NCBI GenBank assembly: GCA_025769875.1
Contig: JAGFNK010000160.1
Location: forward strand, 1 to 64,000
Origin: Russula earlei
Lineage: Eukaryota; Basidiomycota; Agaricomycetes; Russulales; Russulaceae
Direction: 5' to 3'
DNA: 64,000 bases
Below, one piece after another: positions 18,569 to 30,525 of this stretch; positions within the stretch are counted from its first letter, which is position 1; each line of letters starts with the position of its first letter. The notes beneath the pieces are model-generated. The model was not told where the DNA came from. It saw only the letters and a list, made by a program, of their open reading frames with translations, and ran no database searches. The translations under genes and the position numbers were made by a program.

Positions 18569-19864
18569 TTACCTCCCTCTTCCGCCGCCACCTGCCCGCT
18601 GCGGCATAAACGGGCTCTTGGGTGCCGCGCCACTGGCCGCCGCAGGAGCTTTACTGCCTTTGGCTGCAGGCGCCTGCTCTCCGGTTACCACTTCATCATC
18701 CACGCTAAGGCCATGTATCACCTGTGCATGTGTTCCATCATTCAATCCTACCAATATTCTTTTTTGCACCAGGGTATCTCCACGCTTTACCCACACGGTA
18801 GCGCGTTGCACATTGTCACTACGCGTACTGTCGTGCTTTTTAAAAGTGCTGTCATGCACATGCAACACACCCGGCTTTATAGCAGCAGCACTGGCTTTGC
18901 GCCTCGCAGAATCTTTGGAGATCAATGGCTGGATGATGAACTGTTTGGACATAGTAACAGAGTCCGGCTTAAACTTCAATGCCCGTACAGATATTAATAA
19001 GGCGCTATCCACCTCTTTGGTAAAGACGGTTATATTGGCTGTCATGCCCGGTTTTAATTTGTTCTTGTCATTAGGCGCCCCGATAATGGTAGTATAGGTA
19101 ACCACGTTGGCGGATACCGCAGGTTCCAGGCGTATGTCTTCTACGGTTCCATTGAATACATCATCGGGAAAAGCATCTACGCTAAACGTGGTGCGTTGCT
19201 GTTTCAGTACATTGCCAATATCCGCTTCATCAATATTCGCCCGCACCTGCATTTTGGTAAGGTCTTTCGCAATAACAAACAGGGTAGGGGTGTTAAAGCT
19301 CGAAGCAACGGTTTGCCCTACACTTACATTACGGGTAAGTACTACCCCATCAATTGGGGAATAGATATCGGTAAAGGAAAGATTTTTCTGTGCCGCCTGT
19401 AATTGTGCCTGCGCATTGGCTACGGCTGCTTTGGCGGAATTGTAATTATCCAGTGCCGTTTCATAATCTGCTTTGCTGATGGCATCTGTTTTATACAACA
19501 GGTCCTGCCTGTCATAATTGTTCTTTTGGTATTGCAGGTTGCTCTTTGCCTGGTCAAGACCAGCCACATTCTGGTTCACCTGTGCCTGTAACAACGATTT
19601 ATCAATCTGTGCAATGAGCTGACCTTTCTTAACGGTAGAGTTAAAGTCCGCAAAAACGGATTGTATAGTACCGGAGATCTGTGCGCCCACCGCCACGGTA
19701 TCTACAGGTTGTACGGTTCCGGTAGCGGTAACGCTGCTCGCAATATAACCATACTCCGGTTGCTCGGTATCCAGTGCTATGGGCTTCTCCTTTTTCCTAA
19801 GGAAGAACCAGGCGGCGGCTCCGGCAACAAGAAGAATAATTATGATGATGATCCATTTTTTCAT
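18569..19864 (-). CDS. macA: Periplasmic adaptor protein (MacA/HlyD family)
   Basis: 431 residues with one N-terminal membrane anchor (WIIIIIILLVAGAAAWFFL). Then come the barrel-sandwich half (GTVQPVDTVAVGAQISGTIQ), a coiled-coil hairpin (about residues 95-160, rich in Gln, Ala and Lys: AKAAVANAQAQLQAAQ), the second half (YSPIDGVVLTRNVSVGQTV) and a beta-barrel and membrane-proximal domain (LKPGMTANITVFT). The C-terminal tail is Gly/Arg/Pro-rich (QRAGGGGRGR). It joins the MacB-type permease to the TolC-type channel encoded in the same operon. Confidence 0.93.
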   Translation of the reverse strand: MKKWIIIIIILLVAGAAAWFFLRKKEKPIALDTEQPEYGYIASSVTATGTVQPVDTVAVGAQISGTIQSVFADFNSTVKKGQLIAQIDKSLLQAQVNQNVAGLDQAKSNLQYQKNNYDRQDLLYKTDAISKADYETALDNYNSAKAAVANAQAQLQAAQKNLSFTDIYSPIDGVVLTRNVSVGQTVASSFNTPTLFVIAKDLTKMQVRANIDEADIGNVLKQQRTTFSVDAFPDDVFNGTVEDIRLEPAVSANVVTYTTIIGAPNDKNKLKPGMTANITVFTKEVDSALLISVRALKFKPDSVTMSKQFIIQPLISKDSARRKASAAAIKPGVLHVHDSTFKKHDSTRSDNVQRATVWVKRGDTLVQKRILVGLNDGTHAQVIHGLSVDDEVVTGEQAPAAKGSKAPAAASGAAPKSPFMPQRAGGGGRGR

Positions 19865-19875
19865 ACCTGTTTTGT

Positions 19876-21241
19876 TTAGAGTTTAATAGGTACCCCCGTA
19901 TAGAAATCATATATTTTAACGTTCATAACGGCGCTGTATTTGGCTTGCACATAGGCCTGCAGGGCCTGTACGTACAAGGTCTTTTGCTGTAATAGCGATA
20001 CAATGTTCACTACACCCACCTTCAGTTGCTCTGTGGCAATGCGGTAGCTTTCCTGTGCCGCATTCAGTTGTTCTACGGCAGCGCTATACTGGCTCTGTGC
20101 ATTCTCTACATTAATGTAGGCCAGCTCTATGGTTTGCATCAATGCCGTCCTCGTGCTTTGCAGGTTAAGGGTAGATTGCAACACTTCTATCTTAGACTTC
20201 TCCAGGTTGGTGCGGTTCAGGCGGTTGGAGAAGATAGGAACAGATAAGGTGATGCCGATGCCCTGGAAGAAATTATTATCCAGTTGAGAGAGATAGGTAA
20301 AATCCTGGTTATTGGAATAGCCGGAAGAAAGGGAACCATTGGCGGATAGTACCGGCCAGAAACCCGCTCTTGCTTTTTCTACATCCATTTGCGAGATCGT
20401 AATACCCAGTTGCCCGTTCTTTATTTCAGGTCTTGTTTGCAGGGCGATGGCCTGTGCATTTTTTAAAGGGGTAACCAGTGCGGTTGCTATAAGTGTATCC
20501 GGCGATACCACTGAAAACGAATCTACCTGTAACTGTAGTATCTGCTTGAGATTCACGATGTTCTGCCGGTAAGCCGATTGTGCTGTCACCAGCAGGTAAC
20601 GGTCATTGGCCAGTTGTGCCTGTAGCTGTACCAGGTCAGCCCTGGCTACGCTCCCGGCATTGTATCTTTTCTGTTCCTGTGCTACCTGTGCAGTTGAAGT
20701 ATTCAACAGATCTTGTTGATACACAATACTTTCCTTCGCTATGAGTATGTTGAGATACGCTTCTGTGATCTGCAGGGTCATGTCGTTATCAGCCTGCTGA
20801 ATAGATAAGCCTGCAGATTGCAGGAGGAATTGTTTTTGTTTGATGTTATTGTTCAGGTAACCAGCGTTGTATAAAGTAACACCTGAATTAACAGAGTAGC
20901 TGCTGGCAAAGCTGGATTGTGTTTGAAAGCCGCCTACCACCGGGTTGGCATTCTTGCTATGGGTATACGATTCAGAGGCGCTGCCGGACAGGTTAGGCAG
21001 CTTTTGGGCTTTGGCCTGCAATACATCCTGCTCGCTGGATTCCTGGCTAAGCCGCAGGGTATTGAGCTGGATATTGTTCTTTTTGGCATAGTCCAGGCAG
21101 TTCTGCAGGGTCCATACCAATGGGCCGGCAATATAACCCGTTGTATCCTGGAGTATAGGCCGGGAAGTATCCTGTGCGTGGATGGTTTGGCTAAGTAATA
21201 AGAGGCAATAAGTGAGAATGGGTAGCGTTTTTTTTTCGCAT
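19876..21241 (-). CDS. TolC-family outer membrane efflux protein; signal peptide out of frame
   Basis: The main frame (stop at 19876, open to 21120 and beyond) has the duplicated OEP architecture: VWTLQNCLDYAKKNN, the long helical segments, PEIKNGQLGI and a second repeat ending TLYVQALQAYVQAKYS. A natural start is the ATG at 21241 (MRKK...): with eight As the following frame would give a good signal peptide (TLPILTYCLLLL...TIHAQ) leading straight into the main frame, but the sequence has nine (T9 at 21228-21236 on the plus strand), so the signal peptide is out of frame. As written, only an internal start without export signal is available. This is either a base-calling error or slipped-strand variation. 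It is the first gene of the export operon. Confidence 0.88.
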
Positions 21242-21415
21242 CATACGGTTTCATTTAATGCCGGGAATGGGGAACACGTTACAGAATTATGCAAAGCACA
21301 TGCCGGGAAAGGGCGGGAGAGTGGGGAATGGTAGGTTGGGGTGGTAAGTGGGGGAAGAGGAGATGGAAGTGGTTAATAATGAATGGATACTGATTTTTGG
21401 GGTCTTTCTATATTA

Positions 21416-21431
21416 ATCGTAATATTGCGAT
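21416..21431. promoter_or_regulatory. Probable ArsR operator upstream of arsR
   Basis: ATCGTAATATTGCGAT is an inverted repeat centred on AATATT, 20 bp before the arsR start. The same word, ATCGCAATATTGCAAT, recurs before arsM at 21803-21818. Two related palindromes bracketing arsR fit ArsR-family operators. Confidence 0.65.
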
Positions 21432-21450
21432 GCAAAAGAGGTGATTACCT

Positions 21451-21783
21451 ATGGGTGCTACAAAAACAGGTTTATTTACAAAGCAGCAGAACGAAATAGC
21501 AACAATGGCAAAAGCCATTGCACACCCCGCCCGTGTGGCTATCCTGCAATACCTGGTTAAAAAGAATGCCTGTATTACCGGTGATCTGGTGGAGGAATTA
21601 GGCCTGGCCCAGGCAACCACCTCCCAACACCTGAAAGAATTAAAACAGGCCGGCATCATCCAGGGCACCATTGAGGGCGTAAGTGTATGCTATTGCATCG
21701 ATCCTAAAATCTGGAAAAAATACAAGGTGCTGTTCAATAGCTTCTTTGCAGAAGTTGACCTGGCAGATAATAAATGTTGTTAG
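21451..21783 (+). CDS. arsR: ArsR-family metalloregulator
   Basis: 110 residues. The winged helix is visible: AKAIAHPARVAILQYLVKKNACITGDLVEELGLAQATTSQHLKELKQAG at about residues 20-70 with the wing TIEGVSVCYCIDP. Metal-sensing Cys candidates are Cys at the start of helix 3 (NACITG), in CYCID, and the terminal CC pair (DNKCC). ArsR proteins repress until arsenite binds and releases them from DNA. It precedes the arsenite methyltransferase gene by about 60 bp. No arsenite efflux pump is in the window. Confidence 0.9.
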   Translation: MGATKTGLFTKQQNEIATMAKAIAHPARVAILQYLVKKNACITGDLVEELGLAQATTSQHLKELKQAGIIQGTIEGVSVCYCIDPKIWKKYKVLFNSFFAEVDLADNKCC

Positions 21784-21802
21784 TTTTTTTTACCCCCAAT
21801 CA

Positions 21803-21818
21803 ATCGCAATATTGCAAT
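21803..21818. promoter_or_regulatory. Probable ArsR operator between arsR and arsM
   Basis: ATCGCAATATTGCAAT, 26 bp before the arsM start, closely matches the operator at 21416-21431 read on the other strand. arsM may thus have its own ArsR-controlled promoter. Confidence 0.6.
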
Positions 21819-21844
21819 AATACAATCATACAATAAAACCAGCT

Positions 21845-22684
21845 ATGAACAACGATAGCAAACTAAAGGAACTGGTAAAGCAGAAATACAGCGAGATCGC
21901 TTTACAGGATAAAGAAACCAACCAATCCTCTTGCTGCGGCTCTGGTTGCTGCAGTACCGAAGTGTATAACATCATGAGTGATGATTATACCAGCCTCGAA
22001 GGGTATAACCCTGATGCCGACCTGGGCCTGGGTTGTGGCTTGCCCACGCAGTTTGCTAAAATTAAACAAGGAGATGTGGTAATTGACCTCGGTTCCGGTG
22101 CAGGTAATGATTGTTTTATAGCCCGTGCGGAAACTGGTGAAACTGGTAAAGTGATCGGTATTGATTTCACACCTGCCATGATCGAAAGGGCGCGTACCAA
22201 TGCAGAAGCCAGGGGCTTTCACAATGTAGAGTTCAGGCAGGGTGATATTGAAAAAATGCCCGTTACTTCCAATATAGCCGATGTAATCGTAAGTAACTGT
22301 GTACTCAACCTGGTACCCAATAAAGATGGTGTGTTTAAAGAGATCTTCCGCACACTTAAACCAGGCGGTCATTTTAGCATTTCCGATGTGGTACTGGTAG
22401 GCATGTTACCGGATGCTTTACGTAAGGACGCAGAAATGTATGCTGGTTGTATATCCGGTGCAGTGCAAAAACAAACCTACCTGGAGCTGATAGATACCAA
22501 TGGTTTTGCCAATGTCACCATTCAAAAAGAAAAGCCCATCCATATCCCGGATGATATCCTTAAAAACTATCTCACAGCAGAAGAACTGGCTGGTTTCAGA
22601 ACAGGTTATACAGGCATCTTCAGCATCACTGTATATGCGGAAAAGCCGCTGAACGAAACAACAGCCTGTTGTGCTCCCGGTTAA
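21845..22684 (+). CDS. arsM: Arsenite S-adenosylmethionine methyltransferase
   Basis: 279 residues, normal length. It methylates As(III) with SAM in the cytosol, giving less retained or volatile methylarsenicals. The SAM-binding motif is VIDLGSGAGNDC (about residues 79-90), followed by GIDFTPAMIERAR and the post-I region VEFRQGDIEKMPV. Three conserved Cys that bind arsenic are present at 64 (LGCGLPTQFA), 152 (SNCVLNLV) and 202 (YAGCISGA). An extra N-terminal Cys cluster (CCGSGCC, residues 30-36) and C-terminal CC may pass arsenic to the site. It follows arsR and its operator. A phosphoesterase scrap follows the stop. Confidence 0.95.
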   Translation: MNNDSKLKELVKQKYSEIALQDKETNQSSCCGSGCCSTEVYNIMSDDYTSLEGYNPDADLGLGCGLPTQFAKIKQGDVVIDLGSGAGNDCFIARAETGETGKVIGIDFTPAMIERARTNAEARGFHNVEFRQGDIEKMPVTSNIADVIVSNCVLNLVPNKDGVFKEIFRTLKPGGHFSISDVVLVGMLPDALRKDAEMYAGCISGAVQKQTYLELIDTNGFANVTIQKEKPIHIPDDILKNYLTAEELAGFRTGYTGIFSITVYAEKPLNETTACCAPG

Positions 22685-22698
22685 TTTCCTTTACCAAC

Positions 22699-22830
22699 AG
22701 TATCGTAAAGGAAGAAGAAAGAAAATACCTGCGCATACTGCCGGCACATATCAGGGTAGAGTTCCGGCTCAATCACGAAAAGCTGAACCTACTCCTGGTG
22801 CATGGTAGCCCCCGTAAGATCAACTATCCC
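22699..22830 (+). pseudogene. Fragment of a YfcE-like metallophosphoesterase
   Basis: About 44 residues in one frame (KEEERKYLRILPAHIRVEF, then LNLLLVHGSPRKIN) match the middle of small calcineurin-like phosphoesterases, whose usual text is yLRtLP...lllVHGSPr. The metal-binding N-terminal and C-terminal parts are missing. Homology ends at about 22830, 30 bp before the 24-bp direct repeat at 22861. Confidence 0.55.
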
Positions 22831-22860
22831 TGTTACAATGGGTTCATCTATTTAGCTATA

Positions 22861-22884
22861 TCGGTCTTTGTGTTAGCTGAAATG
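22861..22884 (+). repeat. 24-bp direct repeat, left copy
   Basis: A 24-bp sequence beginning TCGGTCTTTGTG and ending GCTGAAATG is repeated exactly at 23604-23627 in the same orientation. The pair brackets the lipoprotein gene at 22931-23503. Confidence 0.8.
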
Positions 22885-22930
22885 GAGTAATGGATCAATG
22901 AAATGTCGGTATCATTATTCAGTTGTATGT

Positions 22931-23503
22931 TTACTTCACTTCTTTAACAGGCAATACATAATCGCCCGAAACAGGTATTACCACATTGTTCGCATTCAGA
23001 AAAGTACAGGAAAAATTACCTGTAACTGAATAAGTAACAGAAGTTGCCGTGCTGTCAACTTTTGTGATCTTGGTTACCTTATATACAATATTGTTGGGCT
23101 GTAAAATGGTAGTAGCATAGAGGTTATCGATACTATTATCCACCAGTCCAATAACCAGGTCACAGTTACACTGGTTGGTTTTCAAAAGATCCCCTCCATC
23201 AAAGATTTTGTGATTGCCGGGCTTGGTAGCAGCAAAATCGGCATTATTGGTATAATGTTTAAAATAGCAGTCCAGGAAGAAATCCTCCACATCAATCTGC
23301 CCTGCATTGGTTATATCAAAACTTTTATTGGCTACACATCCCGGCTCATTGCTTAACCCAAACGTAGCCACTGAGCTGGTAGCATAATTTACCTTATTGA
23401 TGCTTACATTTAAATGATAAGGATAATTAACCGTATTATCCCCCGATTTTTTACAGGCAGCACACAGCATTACAATAAAAAACAAGGGGAGATATTTTTT
23501 CAT
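22931..23503 (-). CDS. Small exported lipoprotein, function unknown
   Basis: 190 residues. The lipobox is clear (FFIVMLCAACKKSG, Cys at position 17), so it should be a lipid-anchored periplasmic or outer-membrane protein. The rest is beta-rich and not recognised; several Cys occur (GCVANK, DCYFKHY, CNCDLVIG). It is the only gene between the two copies of the 24-bp direct repeat, with truncated gene scraps on both outer sides, and so may be a late arrival at this site. Confidence 0.75.
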   Translation of the reverse strand: MKKYLPLFFIVMLCAACKKSGDNTVNYPYHLNVSINKVNYATSSVATFGLSNEPGCVANKSFDITNAGQIDVEDFFLDCYFKHYTNNADFAATKPGNHKIFDGGDLLKTNQCNCDLVIGLVDNSIDNLYATTILQPNNIVYKVTKITKVDSTATSVTYSVTGNFSCTFLNANNVVIPVSGDYVLPVKEVK

Positions 23504-23583
23504 AACAGGAAATATTGGATCAAGATAGGGCTAATATAATAATAATCCTGCCTCCTGTCAATTATAATTTAGCATTAAACCGC

Positions 23584-23605
23584 CACAACTGCACCCTCAT
23601 GCCTC
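23584..23605 (-). pseudogene. 22-bp scrap identical to the alcohol dehydrogenase gene
   Basis: Exactly matches 30778-30799 within the ADH gene (30526-31581), on the same strand, coding for part of LRHEGAVV there. It adjoins the right copy of the 24-bp repeat and lies just beyond the 3' end of the broken AraC gene. Confidence 0.5.
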
Positions 23606-23627
23606 GGTCTTTGTGTTAGCTGAAATG
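23604..23627 (+). repeat. 24-bp direct repeat, right copy
   Basis: Exact copy of 22861-22884, same orientation, 743 bp away. Overlaps the end of the ADH scrap by two bases. Confidence 0.8.
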
Positions 23628-23669
23628 AATAAGCTTTGCCAAACCACAATAAAAGAGAGTATAACTGTT

Positions 23670-25571
<1,902 letters not shown>

Positions 25572-25592
25572 ATCACTAAGCAAATAACTGGC

Positions 25593-27346
<1,754 letters not shown>

Positions 27347-27536
27347 ATTGTAAGTTCCGCTGGGGAATAGCTACCTATGAAAAAGCAGCAGCAATAAGGA
27401 GCTCATTAATTATATTTTATAAAAAAACAACTATCGTATTCTGCACATTGTGTTTGCTCCGTATTCCCTTATCTCGCTGATAAGAGAATCGGGTACTGTT
27501 TTGCCTCGTTGATCGGTCCCGGCATTATCTGGTAAA

Positions 27537-28889
27537 TCATAATTGTAATCCTATTGAAAATCGTCCGAAAGGATAAATTTCCGATACGTTCTTAAGTCCT
27601 TTCCGGTAAAAGCCGTTTAAGGTATATTGTCCAACACCCGCTGCCAGCAGCAGGTTTTTAAATACAGTCGCTCTTACTTCGGCAGAAAGTGTATTCAATA
27701 TAAAGGAAGCGTTATTACCATTAACACTTTCAAACCGGCTGCCTTTATAATTCAACTCAATAGTAAGGCGATTCTCTATAACCGCAGTGGCGCTGGCAGT
27801 TAAATGTATGCCTGGCCCATAATCATAATTTCTTCCTTCCCCATAATACAGGTATTTATCAGGAATGGCCCCTAATACCACGATACCGCTTCCTATTTCT
27901 GTATACAGTTTGGTACGGTGTTGTTTACGCCAGTCCGACAATATTTTGAAGGTAAAGCTCTGCCCCCCATATTCAAATGCATTGTTCTTGATAAAATCAT
28001 AGTTCATGGTAACGGAATACAGATGAACCTGGTTACTGTCTTCCTGTAAGGTCCATGTTTTTAAAGCGCCTGTTACCTGTACCGTGTTCAGGTAGGCAGA
28101 ATCCCCACCGCCTGCTTCCAGTTGAAAGCTGAAATGTTGAAATGGGATGTTACTCACTTTGTATTTGTTGCCATAGTTAAGCCGCAGGCGTACATACAGC
28201 TCATTATTGCCGTTAATATATTGTTGTTGGGTATGGATATTAAAATGGCGGATCCCCACCGTAAACAAGCCGGTAATAGGTTCGCCGCTACTATCTGTAA
28301 CAGGGCCATAGATCCTTCCCCAGTCTCCGTTAATAATGCGGTTAACACCATTGAGTGGGTTAACCAGCAACGCCATGATTTCCTGGAATTGCCTTTGAGC
28401 GCCACTACGCCTGTTGTTGACAATTTTATTCGATAAGCGATAGGTGATTTCTCCAAGGGAGATGCCTCCCAGGGCGGTATTGATAAAATCATTCGGTGCC
28501 GGGTTATGCGTTTCACCGGCTATCTCCCATAAAAAACTCCCGGCAAAAGCAGCAGGGGCCGATTGCCAGAAGGAATAACCATTGGTACGGAAAGAGCTAT
28601 AGTACAGGTTACCATGATAAGGATGGGCAAACTGGTTGGTTTGAAAACTATTGTCGTCCCATTCCCAGCTATTCGGTTGCAGGTTATGGCCAATGCTCGC
28701 AAAGTTCACTTTGGCAAATTCCGCCTGCCGTGCAAACCGGTTGTACGACCATGGCAATAACTCGGTAACCACCAGTTCACTTCCTGCCCGTACAAACCTT
28801 TTTTTGGCAGGAGGCACGGTATCCATACCTGCCTGCGCTATGGCAGCACAGGTAATCAGCAGAAAGTAAATAAGGCAGGTGATTCTCAT
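27537..28889 (-). CDS. DUF3943 exported protein
   Basis: 450 residues with a signal peptide (ITCLIYFLLITCAAIAQ). The N-terminal third shows the DUF3943 pattern (FASIGHNLQPNSWEWDDNSFQTNQ, FAHPYHGNLYYSSFRTNGYSFW, AGSFLWEIAGETHNPAPNDF and TALGGISLGEITYRLSN); the rest is a run of amphipathic strands, as in an outer-membrane barrel or a lipid-facing protein. Function unknown. It is the last gene of an operon with DUF4421 and DUF2846 proteins, spaced 5 bp from the next. Confidence 0.8.
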   Translation of the reverse strand: MRITCLIYFLLITCAAIAQAGMDTVPPAKKRFVRAGSELVVTELLPWSYNRFARQAEFAKVNFASIGHNLQPNSWEWDDNSFQTNQFAHPYHGNLYYSSFRTNGYSFWQSAPAAFAGSFLWEIAGETHNPAPNDFINTALGGISLGEITYRLSNKIVNNRRSGAQRQFQEIMALLVNPLNGVNRIINGDWGRIYGPVTDSSGEPITGLFTVGIRHFNIHTQQQYINGNNELYVRLRLNYGNKYKVSNIPFQHFSFQLEAGGGDSAYLNTVQVTGALKTWTLQEDSNQVHLYSVTMNYDFIKNNAFEYGGQSFTFKILSDWRKQHRTKLYTEIGSGIVVLGAIPDKYLYYGEGRNYDYGPGIHLTASATAVIENRLTIELNYKGSRFESVNGNNASFILNTLSAEVRATVFKNLLLAAGVGQYTLNGFYRKGLKNVSEIYPFGRFSIGLQL

Positions 28890-28894
28890 GACTA

Positions 28895-29920
28895 TTAATG
28901 GAATAAGTTATCAAATGTTTTTCGGATAAAGCGCGGAGCGTTAAACCGTATGCCCGCAAATAACTGCAGGTACACGGCCGCATCACCGGAAACGGCGGTG
29001 GTCAATCCCTGTGCATAGGTAGCCGATGTGGCAGAAAGAAAACTGCCGGCAAAAAAATGTCGCCCGTTATAACCGAATCCTAGTTTGGCATCCCATTGAT
29101 AAATGGGGCCTTTATTAAGAAAGCTTTCATCACCCGTACTGTAGCGCGTATGCACTTTCGAAAAGATATAACCGAAGGAGGGTGTAAAACCGCCCATTAG
29201 GTACAAAGCGTGTTGTACAACAAATGTATACTGGTAGCCTGCCCCCAGTAATGCCTGGGTATGATAAGATTTTTGAGTGGCATAAGGGCCGGGTGTACGG
29301 TCATCAATGATGTAGTGCCGTAAGTTGACCCGTGGTATAAAAGCGCCGGCGCTGCGTAATTGCCGTTCTGTTTGTGAGCTCACGGCAGGCAACGAAAGCC
29401 GGTTATTGGTATTATAACCAATGGCCACCTGGTAGCTCGTCGTATACAGATCGGGTACCTGTATATAAGGATCACCCGGCTGCCAGCCAGGCCGGAAATC
29501 TTTGGTATTGTCAAGATAATATCCCTTGATATGTGAAAAGTCCAGCTCCGTAAACCAGTGGTGCAAATACAGGGTAGTACCCAGGCCTATACCCTTACTG
29601 GTGCCTTTCTCCGCATCATCGTTATTGCCGTCCAGCGAATGGGGAATATAATTGATATAAAAAGAAATAAGCCGGTAGTTAACGTACAGGCGCAATACTT
29701 CGGAAGGATTGGGTTTAACCACCTGTTTAAAACTGTCTCCCTGCGCAATCAATGTTTCTGAGGTGTTGATGATGGCAGCTTTAAGCGTAATCCCATCAAA
29801 CCGCTCAATCCAGCCGCTATCGCCCGCCGTTCGTTGAGTGGTAGCCTGTGCAATTACCTGCGCTGTACAAGACAACGCAGGTAACAACAGGATTGATATG
29901 TTACGAAGTAACCGGCGCAT
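28895..29920 (-). CDS. DUF4421-like outer membrane protein
   Basis: 341 residues with a signal peptide (ISILLLPALSCTAQ). Alternating strands with aromatic ends (LRLYVNYRLISFYINYIPHSL, GLGTTLYLHHWFTELDFSHIKGYYL) and the terminal YLQLFAGIRFNAPRF suggest a beta-barrel, matching the DUF4421 type. Function unknown. The start codon of this gene overlaps the stop of the one before (29920), so the two are translationally coupled. Confidence 0.75.
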   Translation of the reverse strand: MRRLLRNISILLLPALSCTAQVIAQATTQRTAGDSGWIERFDGITLKAAIINTSETLIAQGDSFKQVVKPNPSEVLRLYVNYRLISFYINYIPHSLDGNNDDAEKGTSKGIGLGTTLYLHHWFTELDFSHIKGYYLDNTKDFRPGWQPGDPYIQVPDLYTTSYQVAIGYNTNNRLSLPAVSSQTERQLRSAGAFIPRVNLRHYIIDDRTPGPYATQKSYHTQALLGAGYQYTFVVQHALYLMGGFTPSFGYIFSKVHTRYSTGDESFLNKGPIYQWDAKLGFGYNGRHFFAGSFLSATSATYAQGLTTAVSGDAAVYLQLFAGIRFNAPRFIRKTFDNLFH

Positions 29921-30336
29921 TAATCTTTCTCACCGGTACTGCACTTCGTATTTTGTTTCAATGTCTTCAGCTTTGCCTCCGCCGAATTTTTGGTGATCTC
30001 CTGGCAGGATACATCATTCGCCCACACAACATCTACATAAGTGATTTTACCGGCCTCTACTGTTACCTTAAAGGGAGCTGATTTTTTGGGTGATGACAAC
30101 CCGGAGTTCTGCGCCCGCACCGTATGCTCTCCCGCGCTTACTGCATGCAGGGAATAGGTTTTATTCTTCAGCTTACAAGCCAGCGTATCATCAATATAAG
30201 CCTTGAAATTGACAGCAGAGCCAACATACCCCGTTTGACGGATAAAGCAGATCTGCCCCGTTTTGGTTTGGGCATAAGATGTAAAAGACATAAGAATGCC
30301 TGCAAATAGCAGTGCTGGTAAGAGTAACTTTTTCAT
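29920..30336 (-). CDS. DUF2846-like exported protein
   Basis: 138 residues with a signal peptide (LLLPALLFAGILMSFTSYAQ). The core (GQICFIRQTGYVGSAVNFKAYIDD, ACKLKNKTYSLHAVSAGEHTV) fits the small beta-sandwich DUF2846 domain, found in lipoproteins and exported proteins. First gene of the operon with the DUF4421 and DUF3943 proteins. Confidence 0.7.
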   Translation of the reverse strand: MKKLLLPALLFAGILMSFTSYAQTKTGQICFIRQTGYVGSAVNFKAYIDDTLACKLKNKTYSLHAVSAGEHTVRAQNSGLSSPKKSAPFKVTVEAGKITYVDVVWANDVSCQEITKNSAEAKLKTLKQNTKCSTGEKD

Positions 30337-30525
30337 ACAGGTAACTGGTTTTATAAATGATAGAAATCAACACTTTTTACATAGTTGAAGTTTGAGTTAC
30401 ACATAGTATGAAAATAAAAAAAAATATAAATAAAACGTTTATTTTGCTAATATTAATTTTCAAAGAGAATTGACAATTACCACATTGTTACAGGTCTGTA
30501 TCAAAATCAGCTCTAATAACAACGG

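Noticed and set aside
20934..21254. A 106-residue arginine- and proline-rich protein
   Set aside because: It is an out-of-frame reading of the TolC gene start; the signal-peptide frame explains this stretch.
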